Shown: positions 41,801 through 53,800 of the stretch, in pieces | Position numbering within the stretch: position 1 is the stretch's first letter | How the letters are laid out: each line of letters starts with the position of its first letter | Source of the DNA: Tubulanus polymorphus | Taxonomy: Eukaryota; Nemertea; Palaeonemertea; Tubulaniformes; Tubulanidae | Reading direction: 5' to 3' | DNA length: 60,000 nt | NCBI RefSeq assembly: GCF_964204645.1 | Contig: NC_134029.1 | Coordinates: forward strand, 13,880,850 to 13,940,849 | Translations under genes and position numbers: made by a program | The notes under the pieces: generated by a model | Database searches by the model: none | Seen by the model: the letters and a program-made list of their open reading frames with translations, nothing else | Told to the model about the DNA's origin: nothing

Positions 41801-44800
41801 GTCTAGGGTAGATACATGTATAAGTAAATATCAAGATATTACCTTGAAGTGTCTTCAAAACTTCCTAAAATAACTGGATTCCGTCTATGGATGGATGGAC
41901 GCTATGACGGACGGACGAAAAGTGAAGGCAATAGCCCGCTGGGACTAAAGTCCCAAGTGGGCTAAAGATCATATACAATATGAAGTGAGTAATTATCTGT
42001 GAACATAAAAAAAAACTAATGCACAGACCGGAAATCAAGTTAAAATCTAGGAAGGCATGTTATAAGCCCTGTTATAAGTCATCTTTAATGAAGAAATTAA
42101 TGAATCAAATGTTAGTCAAACTGAATGTTGGTATACATGGTAGAAATGAATCACTCTTACTTTATCATCGTCTAGTAAAGAAAATATTTCTTGTTCCTCA
42201 GAGGGCAGGATCTTTCCAGGTTTGCCATTATGAGCAATGACATTAATCAATAATGAATTGAATTCTGATTTGTCCAGATATCCATCACTACAAGTTAAAA
42301 ACACATAACATCTTTAAAAATGAAATTATTGGAGATTGCCAGCTACTATTTTTGATGCAGTACAAAGGGTCCAGAGACAACAAGTGGTCAAAAAGTGGTT
42401 TGAAATGCTCAACAATCCAAAAATTTCAATGTCAGTGGTGAACATATGAAAGAGGAACCACCAAGTTTATGGTCAACTTCGTATTTTTCCAAAGCTTTTG
42501 TTCGTTCATATCAAATAGGCCTAATAGTTAAGAATAAAGTCTTGTTGCCAAATTAACAATATAGGGGTTTGTTTTTGACATTTTACCTAATTAGGGTTAT
42601 CTGTTACTTCACAGAAAACCCTATTGATAATGGCGTGTGTCTTATTATCATTATTTTATTCCACACTATTTTTACTAAAAGAACATAGGCTTTGTTACCT
42701 TATCGCTGTTGCCGATACAATCCGTATTATATCCTTCAGCTCACTTCGATCTACAAATACCAGTGTTCTCGCTGGTTCCAAATTAAAGCATGGCGGCACG
42801 ACCCCATAACAGGAACGGGGGGGGGAAGGTCCGACGAGGCTCCTCCGGAAAAATTTTATATTTCTAGGTATTCAGATGCGGTTTCCCAGCATTCGGGGCC
42901 CTAAGTAACTAGTTGAAATTCGGGAATTTTCATGTAGCAGCGATCATCGGTAGTTGTTCGAGGCACTTTTCTGCCGTATATTGGTAGGCTTACGTGCATT
43001 AAATAGTTCCATGTTCTCATATCTGTTAATATAATTTAATCTTATCATTAACAGCTTAGAGGAAGCATTCAATAATTTCAATTTGCAAAATATTTTGGTG
43101 ACTTTGATGAGTTATGATGATTAAATTGTTCGTCTCGATAGGAGACTAGAACAAGAGGCCCATGGGCCTTGAAGCATTGGTAGATAATACTGTGGTAATA
43201 AGTGGTTATAATGTTTTACATCTGCAAATCTTCTATGACGATGTTGATTGGGAGGACCACAGACTTAAAGGTCTATTTGTCTAGTACGATTTTATTCCTG
43301 AAAATGAATTTATTTTCTGCCGAACGATTTAGCCTAGGCTATTTGTACTGTTAAACCTCATTAATGCGATTCTGTTAAAAAGACGAAACTAGTTTTCCAT
43401 CATGTCCCAGCCAAGATATTTATATCAATCAAGATTTGGATACAAAAACCCATTTTTACGCATGAAATGTTAGGCCCCACTGAATAATGAAAACAAAAAC
43501 AGAACGATTTTTCTGAATGCAATTGCAAGACCCTCTGATCTTAGAGCTCCAAGCTCTGATGCATGTACGCATGCAAAACGTCGCAGAGAGCGATGCCGGC
43601 GTTGGTGTCACTGAGGCCGGCTGGTGATTGTTTGTTTGTCTTTTTGTTTGTTTTTGACTTTACGTACGTCTTTGGATCTTGGTTTCCCAAGACTATTCCT
43701 ATTGGATTGTTCATCTAACCTCACGACGGTACGGCCTTTGAAGTGTTGCCCGCACACTGTTCGCAGCCAGCAGGACTCAAACCCACTTGTAACTCAGCAT
43801 TGATAGTGGATTCAACAGCATCACGCTTATCTCACTGAGCTACCGAGGCTGCTCGATTCAATTCCAAAAAACTACAGCAGCGGCAAATAACCATCGCAAT
43901 ATTGCAATTTACGACAAACAACGCATAAATTCAATCACTGTTGTTTAACGCATGGAAAAGAGAATAAAAGGTATTTTTTCCGGCACGCATTACAAAGCGA
44001 ATCTCTGCCGAGTGCGTAAGAGGGTGCTACCGCAAATGAGTGGGCAGCAGGCGGGTAGGGCGTCCTAAAAAGAAAACTTATATTAGAATATAGCCGAATC
44101 GAATTTTACAATGTCAGTCAACTGATTGATAATACAACATGGTTGTTCTCGGCGTACTTAACAGTGATATTTTCCTCCAATAAATAACTCTGGCAAAATT
44201 GAACTAGAAACACACTTTCTAACAGGACGTCGTTTCTATATGTATGCACTTACTTTCATGGGCAACATAAATATCATATGGGTGGAGCAAACAATGCTGA
44301 CTAGAAGCAGTTTCATAAACACTTACAGTAACTATTAGGTGGATCTAGTTGGCGTCATTTGTAACAGTACCAGGCCTAAAATCTGGGCAAATCTGACCTA
44401 CAGCAATTCTATCATAGAATGCAGTAGGTGGCGACAGCAACCCATGTCAATTCTTTTAAACCTGCAGCATTTTTCAATTTCAAATGTGCCGTAGCAAATT
44501 ATCAATTCATTGGAGGGACAAATCTCCATCAAAACACTTTCAAATCAAATTAACAGTCAAATATTTCAGTCACTTCCGAGAAATTATCTACGTCTTAACA
44601 AACTGACTTTCACGATTCCAACAGGACGTCGTGTTACCACGATTCTAATGTTTTACGTGAACGGAGTAACAATTTGAAGTTAATATGAAAATGAGAAGAG
44701 AGTTGTTTGTTAATACTTGGTTTTTTGGATTTTATATATAATGCCTCTTTGATGGTGATTTCAAAGTCATTTTTTCCAGAATCAACGATTGAAAAGTTGT

Positions 44801-47800
44801 TTTTCAAAGAAAAATTTGATGCACAATTTTTACATGATGTTAAATGTTCCTTAATTGCTGAAGGCAAAGTTCCTTGCTCCTTTACCCTTGTGGCCAAATG
44901 TCGCATTGTTTTACCAATGTATGTGTTATTTGCATCACGCAAACATTTGAATTTATAAATTAAAATCTCCACACATGGTGTCTCATTTTTACTGAACGTA
45001 TTTTGATATGTTTATAATCCATTTGTACTTTGTAAACTAGGCCACTTCACGCCTGCATGATATTCTCTGTAATTAGTAACAGTATACTATACATAGTTTG
45101 TATCTTTTCACGTCATTTCTTGAAAAGGACTCGAAGAGATGAGTCGAAATCGATCGAAACGTTTGAAAATGTAAATAAACTCAATATCATCATGAAGATT
45201 GTGATAGTTGCGTTCTTATTATTATTTAACTATCTGGATACTCTTCCGAAATTATATAAAATGAGAAGAGTCGGCGCTATTTTTTCGTACTACTATTTTC
45301 GATCCATTTTACTAGCATTGGCATGACGTCATAGACGTCAACCAATGCTAAAAATTGATGCCACTGGCCCGTGTATTCAACGCGCGCTGAGCGCAGTGGT
45401 GTGACCTTTATTAGCATTGATTTCTTTTATTTTTAACACACGGGGAAATCCCTGGATATCTATAGGCCCTATCACCGGCAGTTCAGTACGCGCTCCCGCT
45501 TGCATGAAACGATACAACTATTGACGTATAGAGGCTTTACTAAGTAACTATGAGAATGTGTTTATACAATTATCGATGCACCGGTTATAAGTAACTATGA
45601 GAATGTGTTTATACAATTATCGATGCACCGGTTATAAAATTGAGCGTGTGAACCTGACAGTCTTAGAAAGCTAGATATGTAAATAAACTCCCGATCATTT
45701 TTTTAGCATGGCGGAATTCTTTTAAGCATGGCGTATCTTTTATTTGCGTGGCGGTAAAGTGCCGTAGCATGGCGGGCCGTCGTGCTAAAACCCCTCAGCG
45801 AGAACACTGAATACCTTGTGCGTATTTTGATGAATCAACATTACAAAAGCTCTGCCGGGCTGTAAACATCGAAAATTGGGCCCCATGGAAAAGTGAAAAT
45901 TTGGACTTACATTCGTCATTTACTGAGTGCATGGTTTCCAACATCACAAGCCCGCTGGGACTTAAGTCCCAAGTGGACTAAAAATGATGATTTATCTGGA
46001 CTGCACAACCCTTCTGATTTGACTAAAACCTATTTGAAGTGTGCACGCCGAAAATTAAGCAAAATATACCAAAAAGATCGATGCCAATCGAAAATGAATA
46101 GACTTTAGTAAGCCTACTGGATTGTTGTATTTAAAAAGGTTAAAAGCATTGTTTTAACAATTCATATCATATGAATATTATATCAATTGAGTTTCTCTTC
46201 ATATTGCCTTCATCAGGTGGCACTGTAGTGTGGTGTGCGTACGAATAATTTGCTACTGTACATAATAAGTTATCGTACGGGTCCGTATGGGTAGTCACCT
46301 TGTTTTATGCACTCAGTCAATGAAAGTTCCCGCGCTACAGGGGCCGGGAAATGAAAATTCACGATCCATACCGCCGGGACAGGGCGATCCAGCAAAAAAA
46401 AGAGTGAATTACATACCGGTAACAGCGCAGCTTTAGCGACTAGTCCTTGCGTACGGACCCGATCCACCGCATCAAATACAGGGATGAAAATAGCCCATAT
46501 TAACCAGGGGTCCAGGGACACCATGCCCACTTGGGAAGTGGTTTCAAATGCTCATCAATCTAACAATTTCGATATTCAATGCTCCCTGGTGACCATATAC
46601 AAAAACCAATGACCTTGAAACCCACCACAATCATAGAACATGTCAGCAGCTATGATTTTGTAATTGATTGTGATAACAAAATATGCCTCGTTACCAATTT
46701 AATATGGAAATACGAAATATGGAATAATATGGAGTTATTCTACTATTAAGCTATTCTACTGTAGTACATGTCATAAAATACAACTTTGCAATTGATCACG
46801 GTAACAAAATAGGCCTAGGTACCAATCTAATAAGAAAATGCTAAGTTATTTTACTATTCAATGCCCCCTGGTGACCTTATAGAATAACTAATGTCCTTAA
46901 AACTCACCAAAATCATGGAAGATGTCATGAGCTACAACTTTCCAACTGATTGTGGTAACAAAATATGCATAGGTACAAATATAATATAGAGATACGAAGT
47001 TATTGTATTATTCAACACCCCTGGTGGCCATATACAACAAGAAAGAAATTCTAACAATGGGCTTGCTGACATGGTTGTACTGAAAGCTGGCTTGGTGGTT
47101 TTGTTTTTCTGTAGCAGAATTAATCGAACTTTGAACTGATTACTTTTTAAAGAGCTAAGAGATCGGTGTTGTCTAACATCACTTCATGAAATGTTACACA
47201 CAGGAACTGGGAATCGGAATGGTTTTATTGTAGACGTGGACCAAGTTAGTGCAAGCTTTTGGATAGTTGTTATTTGAATATTGTAGTGTCTTAACGGAAT
47301 CTATCATCATGTTGATAATTGCTAGATTACTTATCGGATTGTGTGGAAATGATTTTGCATAGAAAAACTTACAACTGAAAGAAAAAACGTGACTAACTCA
47401 AGTGACTTCAGGTGAAGAGAAGCGAACACGAAAATAGGAACCACGATTTTTCTTTTTAAAATAATAAAGACATTAAGCAAGAATAAGTTGCATTTCCTTC
47501 AAATGACAATCCACTACGATCATCCGATAAAGTTTTTTGCCACCATAGACTACTGTCCTCTGGCTCTTTGGAGACAGGGAACCAGTCTTCAATTCATTTC
47601 AGAATTCATTTTACAGAAAAGCAGTTTTGATGTTTTAGATATTTAAACTGAAAAATATAAATGTTCAAACAGAGATTTTTCAAATGGCCGCTAAGGCAAG
47701 CACCCAAGTAAAAGAAAATTAAAAGAATTTTTTTAAAACGTTAAAGTAAATGTTTTCTGTGAAATTTTAATTGCTTCAATAAAGAATGAATTGAATTGTC

Positions 47801-50800
47801 AGCAGCACTATGCCGCGAATGAATACCAATTTCAAGACTGATCACGCACGCTCAACCAAGGTTGGTATGCGCTGCTGAAATAACAACTAGAGGACCAAAG
47901 GCCCTGAGGCTCAAAAAATATCAGAAATTCAAAGGTGTCCCCCTTTCGAGTTTAGAACATTTATATTCCTTGGTATTATACTGGTACCTTCTGAAACATG
48001 GCCATGGCCGCGACTGCACATCAATACCTGGCATTGGGTTTTTCCATGTTACACTTATATATACATGTACAACGTAACGTAAACGGAGATCAGGAAAACA
48101 CATACAATGAACGCTTTTACGGTTCGCAGCCCTTTTACGGCCGCAAAATGTGATCTACCGATCTCAGAAAAATTATGTGACCCAAGTCTCAATGACCCTC
48201 ATCCCCCTAAATCTCGACATATTTCCACTGCTCTCTGGAATGATGGAGATGAAGAATAAAAATCGACATCAGTAGCACCAAAGCTAACCGTACCATTTAT
48301 TCTCACTACTTGAAATAACCTATGCGCAAAGCCAGAGAAAAATTTGCGATTTTAGAGAGAGATAAATAGGCCTATAATGCAACACTCATCATCGATTCGA
48401 CACAGCAGGTACTTGAATACTTGTAGTAAAGCGCGGTCGATAGACTCTCGATAGATTACTCTTCGCGTAAAAGTAAGGCGACACATCTGAATTTCTTCTG
48501 GACAGCTAAGTAAAATTAGGTGACAATTGGAACTATCTAATTTCGCGCATTGAAACATACATAGTACAGCCAACAATCAAACAATTTCAATACATAACGC
48601 ACCTTAGTGACCATATACAAAAACCAATGACCTTGAAACCCACCACAATCATAGAACATGTCACCAGCTATGATTTTGTAATTGATTGTGATAAAAAAAT
48701 ATGCCTCGTTACCAATTTAATATGGAAATACTAAGTTATTCTACTATTCAACGCCCCCTGGTGACCATATGCAAACCCGATGACCTTAAAACTCACCACA
48801 ATTGTAGTACATGTCATGAAATACAACTTTGCAATTGATCATGGTAACAAAATATGCCTAGGTACCAATCTAATAAGGAAATACTAAGTTATTCTACTAT
48901 TCAACGCCCCCTGGTGACCATATAGAATAGCTGATGTCCTTAAAACTCACCACAATCATGGAAGATGTCATGACCTACAACTTTGCAATTGATTGTGGTA
49001 GCAAAATATGCATAGGTACAAATATAATATAGAAATACTAAGTTATTGTATTATTCAACTTCCCCTGGTTGCCACATACAAAAACCAATGACCTTGAAAC
49101 TCACCAAAATCATAGAACACGTTATGGACTACAACTTTCCAATTGAATAGGTCCTATAGTAACACAATATGCTTAGGTATCAATTTAATGTGGAAAAACT
49201 TTTTCCCACCTACGAATGAGTACTGATGACACCAAGATGGCCGCCAATTGTGTCACAATTGGCTGATCAAAAATACCTGTCTCAGGTATAAAACATCACT
49301 TTCCAAAGAATACCCATCACAAATTGCAATGGGAAATGGCAAACCAGTAGAAAGCTACAGGCCCTAGAATTCTGGCCAAAATTGACATTTCTGGGCACTA
49401 AAAAGGTCATAGGACAGCCATCTTGAGTCAGATCGACCCGACCTGATGGGCCCTTGGTAGATTCAAATATAAACCAAAGATCAAGGTCATTGATCAAAGC
49501 GTCTTCAAAATTTCCCTCGAAAACTTCGAAAATGTGTAAAAAGTGCTGATTTTGGTGAACAACGATGGCTGCCAGTCGGCAATCTTGAATCTGACAGGGC
49601 CAGTTTTTGGGGCTGAAGATGTGTCTAGGGTAGATACATGTATTAACCAAATATCAAGACATTACCTTGAAGCGTCTTCAAAACTTCCCAAAATAACTGG
49701 ATTCCGTCTATGGACGGACGGACGAAAAGTGAACGCAATAGCCGGCTGGGACTTAAGTCCCAAGTGGGCTAAAAAGGACTCAATTTTGATCACTGTGAAC
49801 TTTTAATGATAACTGACTTTTAATGAGAATGAAATCTTCGAAAAATTGATTATGGGCCTTTTGTCTGAACAAATGTTCATAATTGTAATACATCCCTTGA
49901 ATGTTGCAAAACAACTAAAACTATGAGTGACCCAATAAGATACGGTACAAACTTGGTGAGAGCCTGGATTTCATCGGAGGTTTTTTTCATTTTTATCATA
50001 TGGACCAATCAGGACAGAAGCTCCCAAGTTCTTCAAATTTGAGGCCAGTCAGTGCCGGTTACTGACGAAATATTGTATTGACTGACATGATTTATAATAA
50101 TTTCACGATAGGATTGCTTTAAGTAGCTTACATCTTCACTCAGACAAATCGTTGTTACGCACGACCTACACCGAAGCGCGTACTCTAAAAACTGATACAT
50201 ACACGCAGTGAACACGAGAGTATAAGGCTATATTGCCTAAGCGACTGTACACGACTGTTTTCAACGCGAACGCTCCACTGTGCCCCAGTTAACAAACTAA
50301 TACAAATAATCAGGCTCCAAAATGGATCGCTAATGCGAATGTTAATAAAATGACTTCAATTAATGGTGATAAAAGTATTCAAGTCGTGTAAATATCAGAC
50401 TCATCTCTAAAAATTCAATGCTATCAGTAAATCAGCTGTGTGGCTAACACGTAAGTAAATTTCCGCATTGTGAAACCACATTTTCATCAGATATCTTGAT
50501 GCAACGTTACCTTATGCACGGGATATCAAAACTAGATGAATCATTGAACACATCGCACACAATAAATCGTTATATCATAGGCCTACGCCATGAATATCAG
50601 TATTCGCGCTAGAAATGATGAATATCAACCTATTCAATCGTGCCGCCATTTTGTTTGTGAAATAACGCCCACCAGCTGATCTACCTTGTTCACTGTTATG
50701 ACGTCATGATGGAAGTCAAAACTAGGTCAACACAAACTTTACAGAACCAAGATTTTGAGGGGTTTCGTCTTTGAAAGCCCATAACTACCGAACCAAGCAT

Positions 50801-53800
50801 CTGATCTTGGCGATATAAAGTTCTTCCGACGCAAATAGCATTGAATTTTCACATGTGTTATTTTGGACAGTTAAAGATGCTGCATAAAAAAATGTGCTCA
50901 AATTAATCCAATTTTTGAAAATTTTTGGTGAATTTCTCAAAAATTATAAAACCCATGGCTTTCAACTTTGCGTACCATAAAGAAAACGCTGTGGCTACTT
51001 GTAGGTCCCCGTACGGATTACTCTGGAGGCTATTTGAATGGAACTGGGATCTGTACGCTAATAGCTGTCGCTGATTGGCTGATTAACGCCGCGCATGCGT
51101 ACAGAGGTGCGCGATTTAGAAAAGTCAAGGAAAGTGTGGAGAATAGAGTTAGAGAAAAATAGAGCGGATCGAGCTAGACTCGAACCCGGGCCAGTAAATT
51201 ACTAGCGCAGCATCATACCACTAGACCACCGAGCTCGCTGACAGTCGGCCGAATGTTTTAACTACATATAGCCTCACCTTACCCTAACCCTATCCCTTCC
51301 CGTACGAACATACAGTAGTAATCCGTACGGGTCCGTACGAATAGCCACTTCGTAAAGAAAAACCAATTACGATAGATTTTATTGAAAAATGACCTTTCCA
51401 TTCCTGACTGTGGTTTGTGAAAATATCCGATCGTGAAACTAAACCACAGACAGGAGTAATAGGGGTTTAGTTAGTCTAGATCAAAGGTCGAAAGGTCGAG
51501 TGAGTAAACTAGGGGTCCAGGGACACCATGCCCACTTGGGAAGTGGTTTCAAATGCTCAACAATCTAACAATTTCAACATTCAACGCCCCCTGGTGATCA
51601 TTTACAAAAACCAATGACCTTGAAACTCACCACAATCATAGAACATGTCAGCAGCTACGATTTTGTAATTGATTATGATAACAAAATATGCCTCGTTACC
51701 AATTTAATATGGAAATACTAAGTCATTCTACTATTCAACGCCCCCTGGTGACCATATTCAAAACCCAATGACCTCGAAACTCACCACAATCATAGAACAT
51801 GTCATGAACTACAACTTTGCAATTGATCATGGTAACAAAATATGCCTAGGTACCAATATAATAAGGAAAAACTAAGTTATTCTACTTTTTAACGCCCCCT
51901 GGTGACCATATAGAAAAACTTATGTCCTTAAAACTCGCAACAATCATAGATGATGTCATGAGCTACAACTTTCCAATTGATTGTGGTTACAAAATATGCA
52001 TAGGTACGAATATAATAAAGAAATGCTAAGATATTGTATTATTCAACGCCCCCTGGTGGCCATATACAAAATCCAATTACCTTGAAACTCACCACAATCA
52101 CGTTACGAGCTACAACTTTCTAATAGATTGTGGTAGCAAAATACGCTTAGGTATCAATATAATGTGGAAAAACTTTTTCCCGCTTACGAATGAGTACTGG
52201 TGACACCAAGATGGCCGCCAATTGCGTCATAATTGGCTGATGAAAAATACCTGTCTCAGGTAAAAAACATCCGTTTCCAAAGAATACCCATCAGCAATTG
52301 CAATGAGAAATGGCAGACCAGTAGGAAGCTACAGGACTCAGAATTCGGGCCAAAATTAACATTTTTGGGCACTAAAAAGGTCATAGGACAGCCATCTTGA
52401 GTCCGACCGACCCAATATTTGTTATGTTGATGGGCCCTGGGGGGATTCACATATATCCGAAAGATCAAGGTAATTGATCAAAGCTACTTCAAAATTTCCC
52501 TAAAAAAGTTCAAAAATGTGTAAAAAGTGCTGATTTTAGCGAACAACAATGGCTGCCAGTCGGCCATCTTGATTCTGACAGGGCCAGTTTTTGGGCTGAA
52601 GATGTGTCTAGAGGAGATACATGTGTAACCCAAATATCAAGACGTTACCTTGAAGCGTCTTCAAAACTTCCCAAAATAACTGGATTCCGTCTACGGACGG
52701 ACGGACGGACGACGGACGAAAAGTGAACGCAATAGCCCGCTGGGACTAAAGTCCCAAGTGGGCTAAAAATGAACTAGGGGTCCAGGGACACCATGCCCAC
52801 TTGGGAAGTGGTTTCAAATGCTCAACAATCTAACAATTTCAACATTCAACGCCCCCTGGTGACCATTTACAAGAACCAATGACCTTGAAACTCACCACAA
52901 TCATAGAACATGTCAGCAGCTACGATTTTGTAATTGATTGTGATAACAAAATATGCCTCGTCACCAATTTAATACGGAAATACTAAGTTATTCTACTATT
53001 CAACGCCCCCTGGTGACCATATTCAAAACCCAATGACCTCGAAACTCACCACAATCATAGAACATGTCATGAACAACAACTTTGCAATTGATCATGGTAA
53101 CAAAATATGCCTAGGTACCAATATAATAAGGAAATACTAATTTATTCTACTATTCAACGCCCCCTGGTGACCATATAGAAAAACTTATGGCCTTAAAACT
53201 CGCAACAATCATAGAGGATGTCATGAGCTACAACTTTGCGATTGATTGTGGTTACAAAATATGCATTGATACGAATATAATATAGAAATACTAAGATATT
53301 GTATTATTCAACGCCCCCTGGTGGCCATATACGAAATCCAATTACCTTGAAACTCACCACAATCATAGAACACATTATGAGCTACAACTTTCTAATTGAT
53401 TGTGGTAGCAAAATACGCTTAGGTATCAATATAATGTGGAAAAACTTTTTCCCACTTACGAATGAGTACTGGTGACACCAAGATGGCCGCCAATTGCGTC
53501 ATAATTGGTTAGGTGCTCAACTGGAATTTTGTTAATGTGACGAAATGAGCGCCGTAGGCGCGAAGTCCCTCGTGGGGAGGTCTGGGGGCCCTCCTCCAGA
53601 AAAAATTTTGAACTCTAGGGGCTTGGAAACGCTATTTCCAGGCATTTTTCATCTTTGAATGCTGTTAATTAAATTACCCAAAAGATGGAAAGTTTTTATG
53701 CAAATCAGTTAAAAAAAATATCGCAGATTGTGGATCATGCAAATCTTCCAGTTTTCAGTATGGAGCAGGTAAGTTATCCCCTAGCTGGTTCCTCACAAGA

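Larger units (their letters stand above)
42761..45809. mobile_element. candidate 3-kb hAT-type element enclosing other repeats
   Basis: Ends CAGTGTTCTCGCTGGTT and, inverted, CAGTGTTCTCGCTGAGG, both followed inside by GCATGGCGGC/CACGAC words. Flanked by identical AATAC (42756-42760 and 45810-45814). No transposase recognised; the interior holds a Helitron-like head, a tRNA-like sequence and a Penelope fragment. A shared older repeat is an alternative. Confidence 0.55.
49775..51400. mobile_element. Helitron-like family 2, copy 2, interrupted
   Basis: Matches 30335-31260 closely (AAGGACTCAATTTTG, TTGATTATGGGCCTTTTGTC and many more). It lacks the head, lost at the pearl insertion, and is split by the MITE at 50988-51352. 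About 170 bp near 50610-50850 are absent from copy 1. Confidence 0.65.

Noticed and set aside
45119-45156. Functional hammerhead ribozyme
   Set aside because: Stem II and GAAA are present but the CTGANGA half of the core has mismatches; kept only as a decayed candidate linked to the Penelope fragment.
46265-46480. Second copy of the 365-bp MITE
   Set aside because: CGTACGGGTCCGTA and TGCGTACGGACCCG resemble its ends, but orientation and spacing do not form a coherent element.
51172-51243. Functional tRNA gene
   Set aside because: Promoter boxes are good, but the anticodon and T stems do not pair well and the site lies inside a MITE.
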